From Nocardia otitidiscaviarum NBRC 14405 (lineage in GTDB: Bacteria > Actinomycetota > Actinomycetes > Mycobacteriales > Mycobacteriaceae): a stretch of 64,000 nt of DNA. The DNA is taken from contig NZ_BAGD01000281.1 of NCBI RefSeq assembly GCF_000308635.1, positions 166,042 through 230,041 on the forward strand, given 5' to 3'. Position 1 is the stretch's first letter. Each line of letters begins with the position of its first letter. The translations under genes were made by a program, and so were the position numbers. Shown here piece after piece: positions 50,060-58,927 of the stretch. Under the pieces are notes generated by a model. The model had not been told where the DNA came from and did not search any database. It saw only the letters and a list, made by a program, of their open reading frames with translations.

Positions 50060-50821
50060 TCAGCGCGCGGTGAAGCCGCCGTCGATCGCGAGTGCCGCGC
50101 CGGTGACGAATGCCGCTTCGTCGCTGAGCAGGAAGGCGCAGAAGGCGGCGATCTCGTCGGGGGCGGCGATGCGTCCGAGAGGATGCAGGGCGGCGATCGT
50201 CGCCTCACCTTCGGGCGTCGCACCCATGGAATTGCGGAAGGCCGGGGTGTCGACGGCCCCGGACACCACCGCATTGACCCGGACACCCCGTCCGGCGGCC
50301 TCCAGCGCGACCGCCCGGGTGAGTCCGATGACGCCGTGTTTGGCCGCCACGTACGGGGCGACCTGTCCCATGCCGACCACGCCCAGATTGGAGGCGTTGT
50401 TGAGAATCGCGCCGCCGCCCGATGCGGCCAGGGCCGGAACCTGGTGGCGCAGACCGTAGTACACACTGGTGAGATTGAGTTCCAGGTCGGCACGCCAGCC
50501 CGACTCGTCGATCGACTCGATATCGCCGAAGGCGTTGACCGCCCCGGCATTGTTGAAAGCGGCGTCCAGCCTGCCGAATTCGTGCACGGCGGCGGCGGTG
50601 AGGCGTTCGACATCCGCCTCCACGGTGACATCGGTGGGCACGAAGATCGCCCGCCCACCGGATGCCCGCAGCTCCTCGGTCATCCGGTCGCCGACCTCCT
50701 TGCCACGGGCGCCCAGCACCACCGCGCCGCCCTCGGCGGCGACCCGCCGCGCCACGGCCGCGCCGACACCCGAGGTGGCGCCGGTGATCAGAACGACCTT
50801 CGACTCGAAGCGAGAACCCAT
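50060..50821 (-). CDS. Short-chain dehydrogenase/reductase (SDR), 253 aa
   Basis: A classical SDR of the FabG-like group. TGATSGVG (about 13-20), NNAG (about 90-93), catalytic Ser in ILNNASNLG (about 142), YVAAK (Tyr about 155, Lys about 159) and the C-terminal VTGAALAIDGGF (about 240-251). Acidic residue at the end of the second strand is absent (ARGKEVGDR), so NADP(H) is likely. A purine-poor leader precedes the ATG. The gene is alone between the copper-protein gene and the HAD gene; substrate unknown. Confidence 0.9.
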   Translation of the reverse strand: MGSRFESKVVLITGATSGVGAAVARRVAAEGGAVVLGARGKEVGDRMTEELRASGGRAIFVPTDVTVEADVERLTAAAVHEFGRLDAAFNNAGAVNAFGDIESIDESGWRADLELNLTSVYYGLRHQVPALAASGGGAILNNASNLGVVGMGQVAPYVAAKHGVIGLTRAVALEAAGRGVRVNAVVSGAVDTPAFRNSMGATPEGEATIAALHPLGRIAAPDEIAAFCAFLLSDEAAFVTGAALAIDGGFTAR

Positions 50822-50927
50822 CGCGCTATCCCCTTGCGGTAGAGATTGTTTCGTTGACACGTCTAGTAAAAGACGCGCGCGGGTTCGGATCCGGCGGGAA
50901 TCGGTCGTCGCGTTCGGCGGCGAGAAC

Positions 50928-51584
50928 TCAGCGGTCGGTGGGGGCGAGTAGATCGGGCAGCGCGTCCAAGCCGTCGACCACCACGCCGTAGCGCGTGGCC
51001 TGGGGCAGTTCCGCATGCAGATAGCCCCACGGCCCGCGCCGGATGAGCACCGGCACCATACCCGCGGCATTGGCGGGCATGACATCGTTGTCGACCCGGT
51101 CACCGACGTAGCAGATCTCGGGAGGCCGCAGCTCGGTCACCTCCACCACCTTGTCGAAGAATTTGGGATCCGGCTTCTCGAGCGCCCATTCGGCGGAGGT
51201 GTAGACGGCGTCGACGGGCAGGTCCATGGCTTCCAGCGCCGCCTTGGCCTGCGGCGGCTGATTGCCCGCGATGATCACCCGCAACCCGCGGGCGCGCAGC
51301 TTGGCCAGTGCCCGGCGCACATCCGGATACAGATCGTCGGCGTCGAAGTTCACCCGCAGGCTGTCGGGCTCCTCGGCCGCCCAGGCGATCTGCTCCTCCT
51401 CCAGATCGATTCCGGGCGAGAGTACTTCGAAGGCGTCGGCCAGCGGTCGTCCGGTGGCGGCCATGCCGCCGATCACCCCGAGCATGGCGAATCGGGGGAC
51501 GCCCAGCCGGTCGGCCCACCGGCACCAGATCCGCGTCTCGTCGATCAGCGTCTCGCCCACATCGAACACCACAGCCTTGATCAT
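50928..51584 (-). CDS. HAD-superfamily hydrolase
   Basis: A 218-residue HAD enzyme. Motif I is FDVGETLID (about 7-15); the second acidic residue of DxD is replaced by Gly, a variant seen in several HAD subgroups in which the acid/base may differ. Motif II lies in VIIAGNQPP (about 104), motif III Lys in EKPDPKFF (about 139), and motif IV is YVGDRVDNDVMPA (about 161). A cap domain spans about 20-85. Phosphatase activity on a small metabolite is likely, although the motif I change may reduce it. TACGCT stands six bases before the ATG, so the transcript is probably leaderless. Confidence 0.88.
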   Translation of the reverse strand: MIKAVVFDVGETLIDETRIWCRWADRLGVPRFAMLGVIGGMAATGRPLADAFEVLSPGIDLEEEQIAWAAEEPDSLRVNFDADDLYPDVRRALAKLRARGLRVIIAGNQPPQAKAALEAMDLPVDAVYTSAEWALEKPDPKFFDKVVEVTELRPPEICYVGDRVDNDVMPANAAGMVPVLIRRGPWGYLHAELPQATRYGVVVDGLDALPDLLAPTDR

Positions 51585-51590
51585 CGGCCC

Positions 51591-51596
51591 AGCGTA
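51591..51596 (-). promoter_or_regulatory. Putative -10 element for a leaderless transcript
   Basis: TACGCT on the minus strand ends six bases before the HAD-hydrolase ATG at 51584. No ribosome binding site is visible between. Confidence 0.5.
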
Positions 51597-51723
51597 TCGG
51601 TGCGCGAGATGGGCCGAGCGCCCTCCTCGGCCCGGTGCCGGAATCGGTGCGTGGGACGAGGGTGAGCGGCCCCCGGCTCTGGGTGAGATCGGCGGGTGTG
51701 TCCGGCGACGGAAGTGGCATGGT

Positions 51724-51773
51724 CCGATGCCGGGGTGAGCGGCGCGGCCCGATGTCGGGGGTGAGTGACGCGG
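51724..51773 (+). repeat. Degenerate direct repeat of about 25 bases
   Basis: CCGATGCCGGGGTGAGCGGC (from 51724) is followed by a second, slightly changed copy from 51749 that starts CCGATGTCGGGGGTGAG. It lies in the non-coding gap 51585-51853 between two divergent genes. Confidence 0.5.
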
Positions 51774-51853
51774 TTCCCGGGCGTGATCGGTCGGCGGTGG
51801 GTATGGTACGGACGGCGTTTGTGAAACTATTGCCTTTCAAAAGGAGTTCCCTC

Positions 51854-52057
51854 ATGCGCATCCTGCTGCGGACCGGCGTCGTCGCCCTCGGGATCGGTGC
51901 GGCCGCCGCCCTCGCGGGACCGGCAGCCGCCGATATCCCGCTGGTCGAGGCGCCCGCCGAAGCCACCACCTCCGACACCCGTTCGACCTCGATCGGCGAC
52001 GACATGTGCTCGTCGGTGACCGGGTCCTTCGGCAAGGACTACGAAGCCTGCATGTAG
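51854..52057 (+). CDS. Small exported peptide
   Basis: A 67-residue protein; AAGGAG precedes the ATG by seven bases. The signal peptide is clear (about 1-26, LLRTGVVALGIGAAAALAGPAAA-D). The mature peptide is only about 41 residues, acidic, with two Cys (DDMCSSV, YEACM) that may form a disulfide. No family is recognised. It is transcribed divergently from the HAD gene and converges with the chelatase gene. Confidence 0.65.
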   Translation: MRILLRTGVVALGIGAAAALAGPAAADIPLVEAPAEATTSDTRSTSIGDDMCSSVTGSFGKDYEACM

Positions 52058-52223
52058 TCGCCGACACCGGCGCGCATGCGGCTGTCGGCCCGAGCAGTCC
52101 CGGGCGGGGGTACCGGCTCGGGCCGATGGTGTCGGACGACCGCGCGATGCGGACGATGTGCTACGACAGCACCGCTACGACGGAGGGTATGTCCGCCGCA
52201 GACGAGACCGGGGCGCGGATGGG

Positions 52224-53198
52224 TCAGGCGGTCAGCGCATGGGGGAGTGCCGCTGCGGTGTCGAAGCGGTCCAGCACGACCTGGGTGAGCAAGGGGTGGG
52301 CGCCGATCACGGCGGTGTGGGCGATATCGGAGGCCGCGTTCGCCAGCCGGTCGGTGAGCAGACCGGGAGCCAGGAACCATGGGGCGACCAGCAGCTGTCC
52401 CGCCCCACGGTCACGCAGGCGTGACAGTGCGGTGGTGACGGTGGGTTCGGTGGTGGCGAAGCATATTTCGGTGTCCCAGCCGGTTCGGGCGGCGAGTTGC
52501 CGCGCTACCGCAGCGGTGCGCGCGTTCGCTGCGGCCGACGACGAGCCCACGGCCGCCACGGCTACACCCAGATGCCCCCCGCTCGTCAGTGGCGAGGCGG
52601 CGCACGCATCCACGTCGACGCGTGGCACGGCGAGCGAGCGTGTGTCGATACGCGCGGCGTGCGACGCCTCTCCGGACGATCCCGCGGTCAGCGATTCGAG
52701 CACGCGGTCACGCAAGGCCTCGATCAGGCGCGGATCAGGTCCGAGCACATCGGCCTGGGTCAGCCGCAGCCGACGCTGCCGGGCACCTGCCGCGGCCAAC
52801 AGCCCGGGCAGATCCACCCGGGCGTGAAAAGCCTTGCCCAGCAGCAGCGGCACCACCACGGCGTGGGTGTGACCATCCGCCGCGACAGCATCCACGACCT
52901 GCTCCACCGAGGGCGTACTCAGATCCAGGAAGGCCAAGCGCACATCCAGATCCGGACGTGCGGCGGCGACATCTGAAACCACCGCGTGCATGGTGGCGGC
53001 CGAGCGCGGATCCCGGCTGCCGTGCGCCACCGCGATGAGCGCCGGGCGGCCGCGATCGCCCGGCGTCTCGGCTCCGCCCACGGCGCGGCGGCCCGCTGCC
53101 GCGCCGGTGACGGTCAACGCGGACGCCGCTGTGACCACGGCAATCGAACTCGCCACCGTGCCAGTCGGATGCGTCACCGTGCCAGCGCGACCCGTCAT
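52224..53198 (-). CDS. Sirohydrochlorin chelatase (CbiX/SirB type)
   Basis: A 324-residue protein with two CbiX-like halves: ALIAVAHGSRDPRSAATM (about 52-69; His is the metal-binding catalytic residue) with VVPLLLGKAFHARVDLPGLL, and a second half with LLVAPWFLAPGLLTDRL. It inserts Fe (or Co) into sirohydrochlorin; Fe gives sirohaem, the cofactor of the sulfite reductase at the head of this operon. The first 45 residues are Ala/Thr-rich and non-conserved, so the start at 53198 is uncertain. Equivalent to che1 (Rv2393) in M. tuberculosis. It is 35 bases after cysN. Confidence 0.88.
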   Translation of the reverse strand: MTGRAGTVTHPTGTVASSIAVVTAASALTVTGAAAGRRAVGGAETPGDRGRPALIAVAHGSRDPRSAATMHAVVSDVAAARPDLDVRLAFLDLSTPSVEQVVDAVAADGHTHAVVVPLLLGKAFHARVDLPGLLAAAGARQRRLRLTQADVLGPDPRLIEALRDRVLESLTAGSSGEASHAARIDTRSLAVPRVDVDACAASPLTSGGHLGVAVAAVGSSSAAANARTAAVARQLAARTGWDTEICFATTEPTVTTALSRLRDRGAGQLLVAPWFLAPGLLTDRLANAASDIAHTAVIGAHPLLTQVVLDRFDTAAALPHALTA

Positions 53199-53233
53199 CG
53201 TGCCGTCCGGCCTACGCGATGGCCGTGCGCTGC

Positions 53234-54535
53234 TCACACGCCGATCTCCGCACCGACCTCGACGGCGGTCAGCGCATCGCCCACCAGGCCCGCGGCCAGG
53301 GTGTTGCCGCCCGCGGGGTCGATGAGCAGGAAGGAGCCGGTGTGCCGGTTGACGCTGTAGTCGTCGGCCACGACGGGGTCGGCCACGCGCACCGAGATGC
53401 GGCCGATGTCGTTGAGCGACAGCGTTTCCGGGTTGGGATCGGCGGCCAGGTGCTGTTCGTCGAAACGTTCCAGCAGTGCGCCCACGATGGCCTGGGTGGT
53501 GCGGGTGCCGTGCTTGAGCAGCAGGCGCGCACCCGGGCGCAGCGGCTTGTCGCCGAGCCAGCACACGGTGGCGTCGAAGGAGTCGATGGGTTCGGGGGCG
53601 TCGGCCGCGGCGGCGATGGTGTCGCCGCGCGAGACGTCCACGTCATCGGCCAGCACCAGGGTGACGCTGCGACCCGGCTGTGCCTGCGGCAGTTCACCAT
53701 CGGGGGTGTCGATGCGCTCGACGGTGGTGCGGGTGCCCGAGGGCAGCACCACGACCTCGTCGCCCTTGGTGACCACGCCCGCGGCGACCAGTCCGGCGTA
53801 GCCGCGGTAGTCCGGGTACTCGGCGGTGCGCGGCCGGATCACATACTGCACGGGGAAGCGCAGCCCCACCTCGTGGCGGCCGTGGCTGTCGGCGTCCACC
53901 GGCACCGATTCCAGATGCTCGATGAGCGAGGGGCCGGTGTAGTACGGGGTGTTCTCCGAGCGCGAGGCGACATTGTCACCGTGCAGCGCCGACACCGGAA
54001 TCTCCTGCACATCCTCGGGAGCCCAGCCGAGTTTGGCGGTCAGTTCCCCGAATTCGCCGCGGATCTTGTCGAACACGGCGGCCGGATCGTCCACCAGGTC
54101 GATCTTGTTGACCGCCAGCACCAGCTTCGGCACCCCCAGCAGCGCCATGACCGCGGCATGGCGGCGGGTCTGCTCGATCACGCCCTTGCGGGCGTCCACG
54201 AGCAGGATCACCAGCTGCGCGGTGGACGCGCCGGACACCGTATTGCGGGTGTACTGCACATGTCCCGGCGTATCCGCGAGTACGAAAGACCGCTTGGGCG
54301 TGGCGAAGTAGCGGTACGCCACGTCGATGGTGATGCCCTGTTCACGCTCGGCGCGCAGGCCGTCCACGAGCAGTGACAGATCCGGGGTGGACAGGCCCTT
54401 GTCGACCGAGGCGCGGGTGACCGCGTCGATCTGGTCGGCCAGAACGGATTTCGTGTCGTACAGCAGGCGTCCGACCAGGGTGGACTTGCCGTCGTCCACC
54501 GACCCGGCGGTGGCGAGTCTCAGTAGGTCGGACAT
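53234..54535 (-). CDS. cysN: Sulfate adenylyltransferase subunit 1 (CysN)
   Basis: A 433-residue GTPase of the EF-Tu type that powers sulfate activation by CysD. Walker A is GSVDDGKSTLVGRLLYD (about 11-27), G3 DTPGH (about 88-92), G4 NKID (about 143-146). At this length it lacks the C-terminal APS kinase domain that the fused CysNC of mycobacteria has. That fits the presence of an APS-type CysH, because no PAPS is needed. The ATG overlaps the cysD stop by one base. Confidence 0.95.
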   Translation of the reverse strand: MSDLLRLATAGSVDDGKSTLVGRLLYDTKSVLADQIDAVTRASVDKGLSTPDLSLLVDGLRAEREQGITIDVAYRYFATPKRSFVLADTPGHVQYTRNTVSGASTAQLVILLVDARKGVIEQTRRHAAVMALLGVPKLVLAVNKIDLVDDPAAVFDKIRGEFGELTAKLGWAPEDVQEIPVSALHGDNVASRSENTPYYTGPSLIEHLESVPVDADSHGRHEVGLRFPVQYVIRPRTAEYPDYRGYAGLVAAGVVTKGDEVVVLPSGTRTTVERIDTPDGELPQAQPGRSVTLVLADDVDVSRGDTIAAAADAPEPIDSFDATVCWLGDKPLRPGARLLLKHGTRTTQAIVGALLERFDEQHLAADPNPETLSLNDIGRISVRVADPVVADDYSVNRHTGSFLLIDPAGGNTLAAGLVGDALTAVEVGAEIGV

Positions 54536-55473
54536 CAGAAATAACCCTCTCGTTTACGGTCTTCCATGGCGGCCTCGGAGACGCGGTCGTCGCCGCGGGT
54601 CGCGCCACGTTCGGTGAGCCGGGACGCGGCCACCTCGGCGAGAATCGCCGCGTTGTCGGCGGCATCGGAAATGATCGCGCCCGTGGTGGAGCCGTCGCCC
54701 ACGGTGCGGTAGCGCACCGACTTGACCACCAGTTCCTCACCCTCGGCCGGACCGCCCCAGGAACCCGGGGTCATCCACATGCCGTCGCGCAGGTACACCG
54801 GGCGCTCGTGGGCGTAGTAGATGGTGGCCAGCTCCACGTTCTCGCGGGCGATGTAGCGCCAGATGTCCAGCTCGGTCCAGTTGGACAGCGGGAACACCCG
54901 CACATGCTCACCGGGCGCGTGGCGACCGTTGTACAGGTTCCACAGTTCGGGCCGCTGCCGCTTGGGATCCCAGCGTCCGAAGGCGTCGCGCAGCGAGAAG
55001 ATGCGCTCCTTGGCGCGCGAGCGCTCCTCGTCGCGGCGGCCGCCGCCGAAGACGGCGTCGAAGCGGTTCTCGGCGATGGCGTCAAGCAACGGCACGGTCT
55101 GCAGCGGATTGCGGATGCCGTCCGGGCGTTCGGTCAACCGCCCGTCGGCGAGGTACTCCTCGACCGAGGCGACATGCAGGCGCAGCCCGTACTTCTCGAC
55201 CACCTTGTCGCGGAACTCGAGCACCTCGGGCAGGTTGTGCCCGGTGTCCACGTGCAGCAGCGCGAAGGGCAGCGGCGCGGGCCAGAACGCCTTGATGGCC
55301 AGGTGCAGCAGCACCGTGGAGTCCTTGCCGCCGGAGAACAGGATTACCGGCCGCTCGAACTCGCCCGCCACCTCGCGGAAGATGTGGATGGACTCCGACT
55401 CCAGCGCGGCCAGGGTGTCGAATTCGGTGACAGTGTTATCGGTGACAGCGTTCGGCTCGATCAAACTGGTCAT
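54535..55473 (-). CDS. cysD: Sulfate adenylyltransferase subunit 2 (CysD)
   Basis: A 312-residue PP-loop protein forming APS from ATP and sulfate. The PP-loop motif SGGKDSTVLLHLA is at about 46-58, HVDTGHNLPEVLEFRD at about 75-90, and FGGGRRDEERSRAKER at about 150-165. The C-terminus EDRKREGYF is typical. ATG at 55473 overlaps the cysH stop by four bases. Works as a heterodimer with CysN. Confidence 0.95.
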   Translation of the reverse strand: MTSLIEPNAVTDNTVTEFDTLAALESESIHIFREVAGEFERPVILFSGGKDSTVLLHLAIKAFWPAPLPFALLHVDTGHNLPEVLEFRDKVVEKYGLRLHVASVEEYLADGRLTERPDGIRNPLQTVPLLDAIAENRFDAVFGGGRRDEERSRAKERIFSLRDAFGRWDPKRQRPELWNLYNGRHAPGEHVRVFPLSNWTELDIWRYIARENVELATIYYAHERPVYLRDGMWMTPGSWGGPAEGEELVVKSVRYRTVGDGSTTGAIISDAADNAAILAEVAASRLTERGATRGDDRVSEAAMEDRKREGYF

Positions 55474-56201
55474 GAGGCGTGCAACCCGCATTCGGTCTTG
55501 GCGAGCCCGGCCCAGCGGCCGGATCGCGGATCGGATCCCGGTTCCGGCTTCCGTGTGCACGGAGCGCAACCGATGGACGGATATCCCTCTTCCACAAGGG
55601 GATTGACGAGGATGCCGTTGGCCTCGATATAGGCGGCCATCTCTTCGTCGGACCAGGCGGCGATCGGATTGATCTTCACCAGGCCGAACGCCTCGTCGAA
55701 GGAGATCAGGGGCGCGTTGGCGCGGGTGGGAGCCTCCACCCGGCGGATGCCGGTGACCCAGGCGTTGTAGCCGGACAGCGACCCGCGCAGCGGCACCACC
55801 TTGCGCAGGCGGCAGCACTCTCCGGCGTCGCGGGCGAACAGATCCTTGCCCAGCAGCTGATCCTGTTCGGCCACAGTGTGTTCGGGCGTGACGTTCACGA
55901 TGTTCACGCCGTACACCATCTCCACGGCGTCGCGGGTGCCGATGGTCTCGGCGAAGTGGTAGCCGGTGTCGAGGAACAGCACGTCCACCGGACCCCGATC
56001 GACGGCGCCGCCGTCGGCCCGCACCTGCGCGGCCAGCTGCACCAGCACGGCGTCCTGCATATTGGAGGCGACGATGTAATCGGATCCGAAGGTGTCCTCG
56101 GTCCACCGCAGCAGTTCCAGCGCGGTGGCGTCCGGACCGAGTTCGGCCGCCCCCTTCTCGGCGATGGCCCGCAGCTCGGATTCAGCGAGTTTTATTGTCA
56201 T
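55470..56201 (-). CDS. cysH: Adenylylsulfate (APS) reductase, CysH type
   Basis: A 243-residue reductase converting APS to sulfite. The [4Fe-4S] ligands ECCRLRKVVPL (Cys-Cys, about 127-128) and GCAPCTRK (about 211-214) are both present, marking the APS rather than the PAPS type. The catalytic Cys is in the C-terminal TECGLH (about 239). DTGYHFAETIGTRD (about 75-88) is the PP-loop-family block. ATG at 56201; an upstream start at 56279 would add 26 non-conserved residues. Confidence 0.95.
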   Translation of the reverse strand: MTIKLAESELRAIAEKGAAELGPDATALELLRWTEDTFGSDYIVASNMQDAVLVQLAAQVRADGGAVDRGPVDVLFLDTGYHFAETIGTRDAVEMVYGVNIVNVTPEHTVAEQDQLLGKDLFARDAGECCRLRKVVPLRGSLSGYNAWVTGIRRVEAPTRANAPLISFDEAFGLVKINPIAAWSDEEMAAYIEANGILVNPLVEEGYPSIGCAPCTRKPEPGSDPRSGRWAGLAKTECGLHAS

Positions 56202-56217
56202 ACCGGGTATCTCCCAA

Positions 56218-58008
56218 CTACCGCAGATCTGCCTCGTCGGCGCGAACAGCCCACTGCGCGAACCGCTCGTCACCGTCACGGTTCTTGACGAAGTTGCGCA
56301 CCACGCGCTCGATGTAGTCGCCGAGCTCGGCGCTGGTCACCTTGTGCTGGCGCAGCTTGCGGCCGAAACCGCTGTCGAGCCCGAGGCTGCCACCCAGGTG
56401 AACCTGGAAGCCCTCCACCTGATTCCCGTCGCCGTCGTCGACGAGCTGGCCCTTGAAGCCGATATCGGCGATCTGGGACCGGCCGCACGAGTTCGGGCAC
56501 CCGTTGATATTGATGGTGATGGGCACGTCCAGGTCGGCGTTGATGTCCGCGAGCCGTTGCTCGAGTTCGGGAGCCAGCACCTGCGAGCGCTTGCGGGTCT
56601 CCACGAACGACAGCTTGCAGAACTCGATACCGCTGCACGCCAGCAGATTTCGTCGCCAGTGCGACGGACGGGCGTGCAGACCCAGCGGTGCCAGCTCGTC
56701 GATCAGCTGATCGACCTTGTCGTCGGCCACATCGAGGACGATGAGCTTCTGGTAGGGGGTGAAGCGCACCCGGTCGGAGCCGACGCGCTCCACCGCATCG
56801 GCGACCTGCTGCAGGATGGTGCCCGAGACGCGACCGGCGATGGGGGAGAAGCCGACCGCGTTGCGGCCGTTGCGCAGCTTCTGCACCCCGATGTGGTCGA
56901 TGGGGCGCGCGGGCTTCTCCGGGGCGGGTCCGTCGATGAGCTTGCGCTTCAGGTACTCGGTCTCGAGCACCTCGCGGAACTTCTCGACGCCCCAATCCTT
57001 CACCAGGAACTTGATGCGGGCCTTGGTGCGCAGGCGGCGGTAGCCGTAGTCGCGGTAGAGCGCCACGATGGCCTCCCACACATCGGGCACCTCGTCGAGC
57101 GGCACCCACGCGCCCAAGCGCTGCGCCAGCATGGGATTGGTGGACAGGCCGCCGCCGACCCAGACATCGAGTCCGGGACCGTGTTCGGGATGTTCGACGC
57201 CGATGAAGGCGACGTCGTTGATCTCGTGCACCACGTCCTGCTGGCCGGAGATGGCGGTCTTGAACTTGCGCGGCAGGTTGGAGTAGCGCTTGTCGCCGAT
57301 GTAGCGCTTGACGATCTCGTCGATGGCCGGGGTGGGATCGAGGATCTCGCCGAAGGATTCACCGGCCAGCGGCGAACCCAGGATGACGCGCGGGCAGTCG
57401 CCGCACGCCTCGGTGGTGTGCAGGCCGACCTCCTCGAGCCGCCGCCAGATCTCCGGCACGTTCTCGATCTCGATCCAGTGGTACTGCACGTTCTCGCGGT
57501 CGGAGAGGTCGGCGGTGTCGCGGCCGAATTCGGTGGAGATCTCACCGATGGTGCGCAACTGCCGGGCATTGAGCGCGCCCGCGTCGCAGCGCACCCGCAT
57601 CATGAAGTACTTCGCCTCGAGAATGTCGATGTTCTCGTCGCCGGTCCAGGTGCCGTCGTAGCCCTCTTCGCGCTGGGTGTAGAGGCCCCACCAGCGGAAG
57701 CGGCCGCGCAGATCGCTCTTGTCGATGGAGTCGAATCCGGCCTTGGAGTAGATGTTCTCGATGCGGGCGCGGACGTTGAGCGGGTTGTCGTCCTTCTTGT
57801 TCTGCTCGTTGGGGTTGAGCGGCTCGCGGTAGCCGAGCGCCCACTGGCCCTCGGACTTGCGGCGAACCGGCCGACCGGTGCGCTCCCGAGGTGCCACGGG
57901 CGCTTCCGAACGCGGCCGGTCCGGGCGCACGCGTCGCTCGGCGGCGGGACGTGCGGGCCGGGCGGGGCGAGCGGAATCGGAACTGGTGGCGTCGGTGCTC
58001 GACGTCAT
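56218..58008 (-). CDS. sirA: Ferredoxin-dependent sulfite reductase (SirA/NirA)
   Basis: A 596-residue enzyme reducing sulfite to sulfide with six electrons from ferredoxin. The sirohaem/[4Fe-4S] ligands are CSGIEFC (about 440-446) and NGCPNSCGRSQ (about 477-487). Two-fold ferrite-reductase repeats are visible (LRTIGEISTEFG, LLACSGIE). The N-terminal 60 residues are Ala/Arg/Pro-rich and disordered. It corresponds to M. tuberculosis nirA (Rv2391). ATG at 58008 follows AGGAG. The operon is preceded by a Cys-containing leader peptide. Confidence 0.95.
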   Translation of the reverse strand: MTSSTDATSSDSARPARPARPAAERRVRPDRPRSEAPVAPRERTGRPVRRKSEGQWALGYREPLNPNEQNKKDDNPLNVRARIENIYSKAGFDSIDKSDLRGRFRWWGLYTQREEGYDGTWTGDENIDILEAKYFMMRVRCDAGALNARQLRTIGEISTEFGRDTADLSDRENVQYHWIEIENVPEIWRRLEEVGLHTTEACGDCPRVILGSPLAGESFGEILDPTPAIDEIVKRYIGDKRYSNLPRKFKTAISGQQDVVHEINDVAFIGVEHPEHGPGLDVWVGGGLSTNPMLAQRLGAWVPLDEVPDVWEAIVALYRDYGYRRLRTKARIKFLVKDWGVEKFREVLETEYLKRKLIDGPAPEKPARPIDHIGVQKLRNGRNAVGFSPIAGRVSGTILQQVADAVERVGSDRVRFTPYQKLIVLDVADDKVDQLIDELAPLGLHARPSHWRRNLLACSGIEFCKLSFVETRKRSQVLAPELEQRLADINADLDVPITININGCPNSCGRSQIADIGFKGQLVDDGDGNQVEGFQVHLGGSLGLDSGFGRKLRQHKVTSAELGDYIERVVRNFVKNRDGDERFAQWAVRADEADLR

Positions 58009-58145
58009 GGGGATCGCTCCTGATGGGTCTTGCGGGCAGGCGGGAGGGGCTGGCTCACGCCTCCGAATCAGTGATACGGCTATCAGCGAACCGGTTTCCG
58101 CGGCGTCGCGGTGACGCCGGTTTCCGGGAAGAGTGGGGAGCCGAT

Positions 58146-58238
58146 CTACCGGAGGCTTCCGGGCAGACAGCTCGCGCTGCAGACGCGCTTGAAGTCGACA
58201 TGGCGTCGTGCCACGAGTCGTACTCCGAGTGCCGTCAT
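58146..58238 (-). CDS. Cys-rich leader peptide of the sulfate assimilation operon (Ms4533A-like)
   Basis: A 30-residue ORF upstream of sirA: it begins MTALGVRLVARRHVDFKRV, continues with CSASC and ends LPGSLR. The RRHVD--RVCS pattern with a cluster of Cys is that of the actinobacterial Ms4533A-type leader peptides, which are translated from leaderless mRNA and act as cysteine-dependent attenuators in front of sulfate assimilation genes. Here two Cys codons lie five codons apart rather than consecutive. A -10-like CACAAT ends seven bases before the ATG. Low Cys-tRNA would stall a ribosome here and favour expression of the downstream operon. Confidence 0.8.
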   Translation of the reverse strand: MTALGVRLVARRHVDFKRVCSASCLPGSLR

Positions 58239-58245
58239 GCAGCTT

Positions 58246-58251
58246 ATTGTG
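58246..58251 (-). promoter_or_regulatory. Putative -10 element of the sulfate operon
   Basis: CACAAT on the minus strand ends seven bases before the leader-peptide ATG, so the mRNA would begin at the leader start codon. No convincing -35 is visible. Between the leader stop and sirA (58009-58145) two GGAAACCGG repeats and a short GGCGTC/GACGCC stem could form alternative structures. Confidence 0.4.
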
Positions 58252-58413
58252 CCATGTCAGACGGGTTGTTCCGACCGCTCGACAGTATTTTCCGGACTTC
58301 TCCGGGAAATCCCCTGGACAGCCGACCTGATTTGTGACGCTTCTCATAGCGCGGCCCGCCACCGGTTTTCGGGTATTGACCTGAACCGGTATCGAGGTTG
58401 AACGATCTCGGGT

Positions 58414-58821
58414 ATGACGACACCCGATATCGATACCGCCGCCGAACTCGAGGCCATCCACGCCGTGGTCGCCGCCGTCGACCGTGCCCAGCGTGCCGAG
58501 GACGCCGACGCCTTCCTGGCCCTGTTCCACCGCGAGGCCATCTGGACCACGGGTGCGGGCAGATTCCTCGACGGACGCGACGAGATCGCCGAGTTCACCC
58601 GTGCCGTGCTGCCCGGTGCGACCAAGGACGGCTACGCCACCTACGAGGTGTTCTTCGTGCGTTTCATCCGGCCCGACGTGGCCGCGGTCAAGGTCCGGCA
58701 GCGCTATCTCTCCCACGACGGCGAAGTCCAGTCCGAGGGCTCACCGCTGTACGGCATGACCAAGGAGGACGGCCGCTGGCTGCTCACCTTCTGCCAGAAC
58801 ACCCCGGTCGTCGACCACTGA
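58414..58821 (+). CDS. SnoaL/SgcJ-like NTF2-fold protein
   Basis: A 135-residue protein with the NTF2-like cone fold of the SgcJ/EcaC family: AIHAVVAAVDRAQRAEDADAFLALFHREAIWTTGAG (about 14-50), RDEIAEFTRAVLPGA and a C-terminal WLLTFCQNTPVVD. Family members include polyketide cyclases and dehydratases but most are of unknown role. Transcribed divergently from the sulfate operon with 175 bases to the leader peptide. A Phe/His cavity lining is plausible. No partner gene visible. Confidence 0.8.
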   Translation: MTTPDIDTAAELEAIHAVVAAVDRAQRAEDADAFLALFHREAIWTTGAGRFLDGRDEIAEFTRAVLPGATKDGYATYEVFFVRFIRPDVAAVKVRQRYLSHDGEVQSEGSPLYGMTKEDGRWLLTFCQNTPVVDH

Positions 58822-58927
58822 GCAGCGGTACCCGGCACCTCCGTCGGCCTGAGCCGTACGGCCGCCCCCGCCAGTCGAGTGAGGTGCTGCCCGCGGTGTG
58901 ATGTGCGCGACCGGTCAGACTGGTGAG

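Noticed and set aside
58009..58145. Riboswitch between the leader peptide and sirA
   Set aside because: No known riboswitch core is recognised. Short direct repeats and a six-base stem are better explained as attenuator structures.
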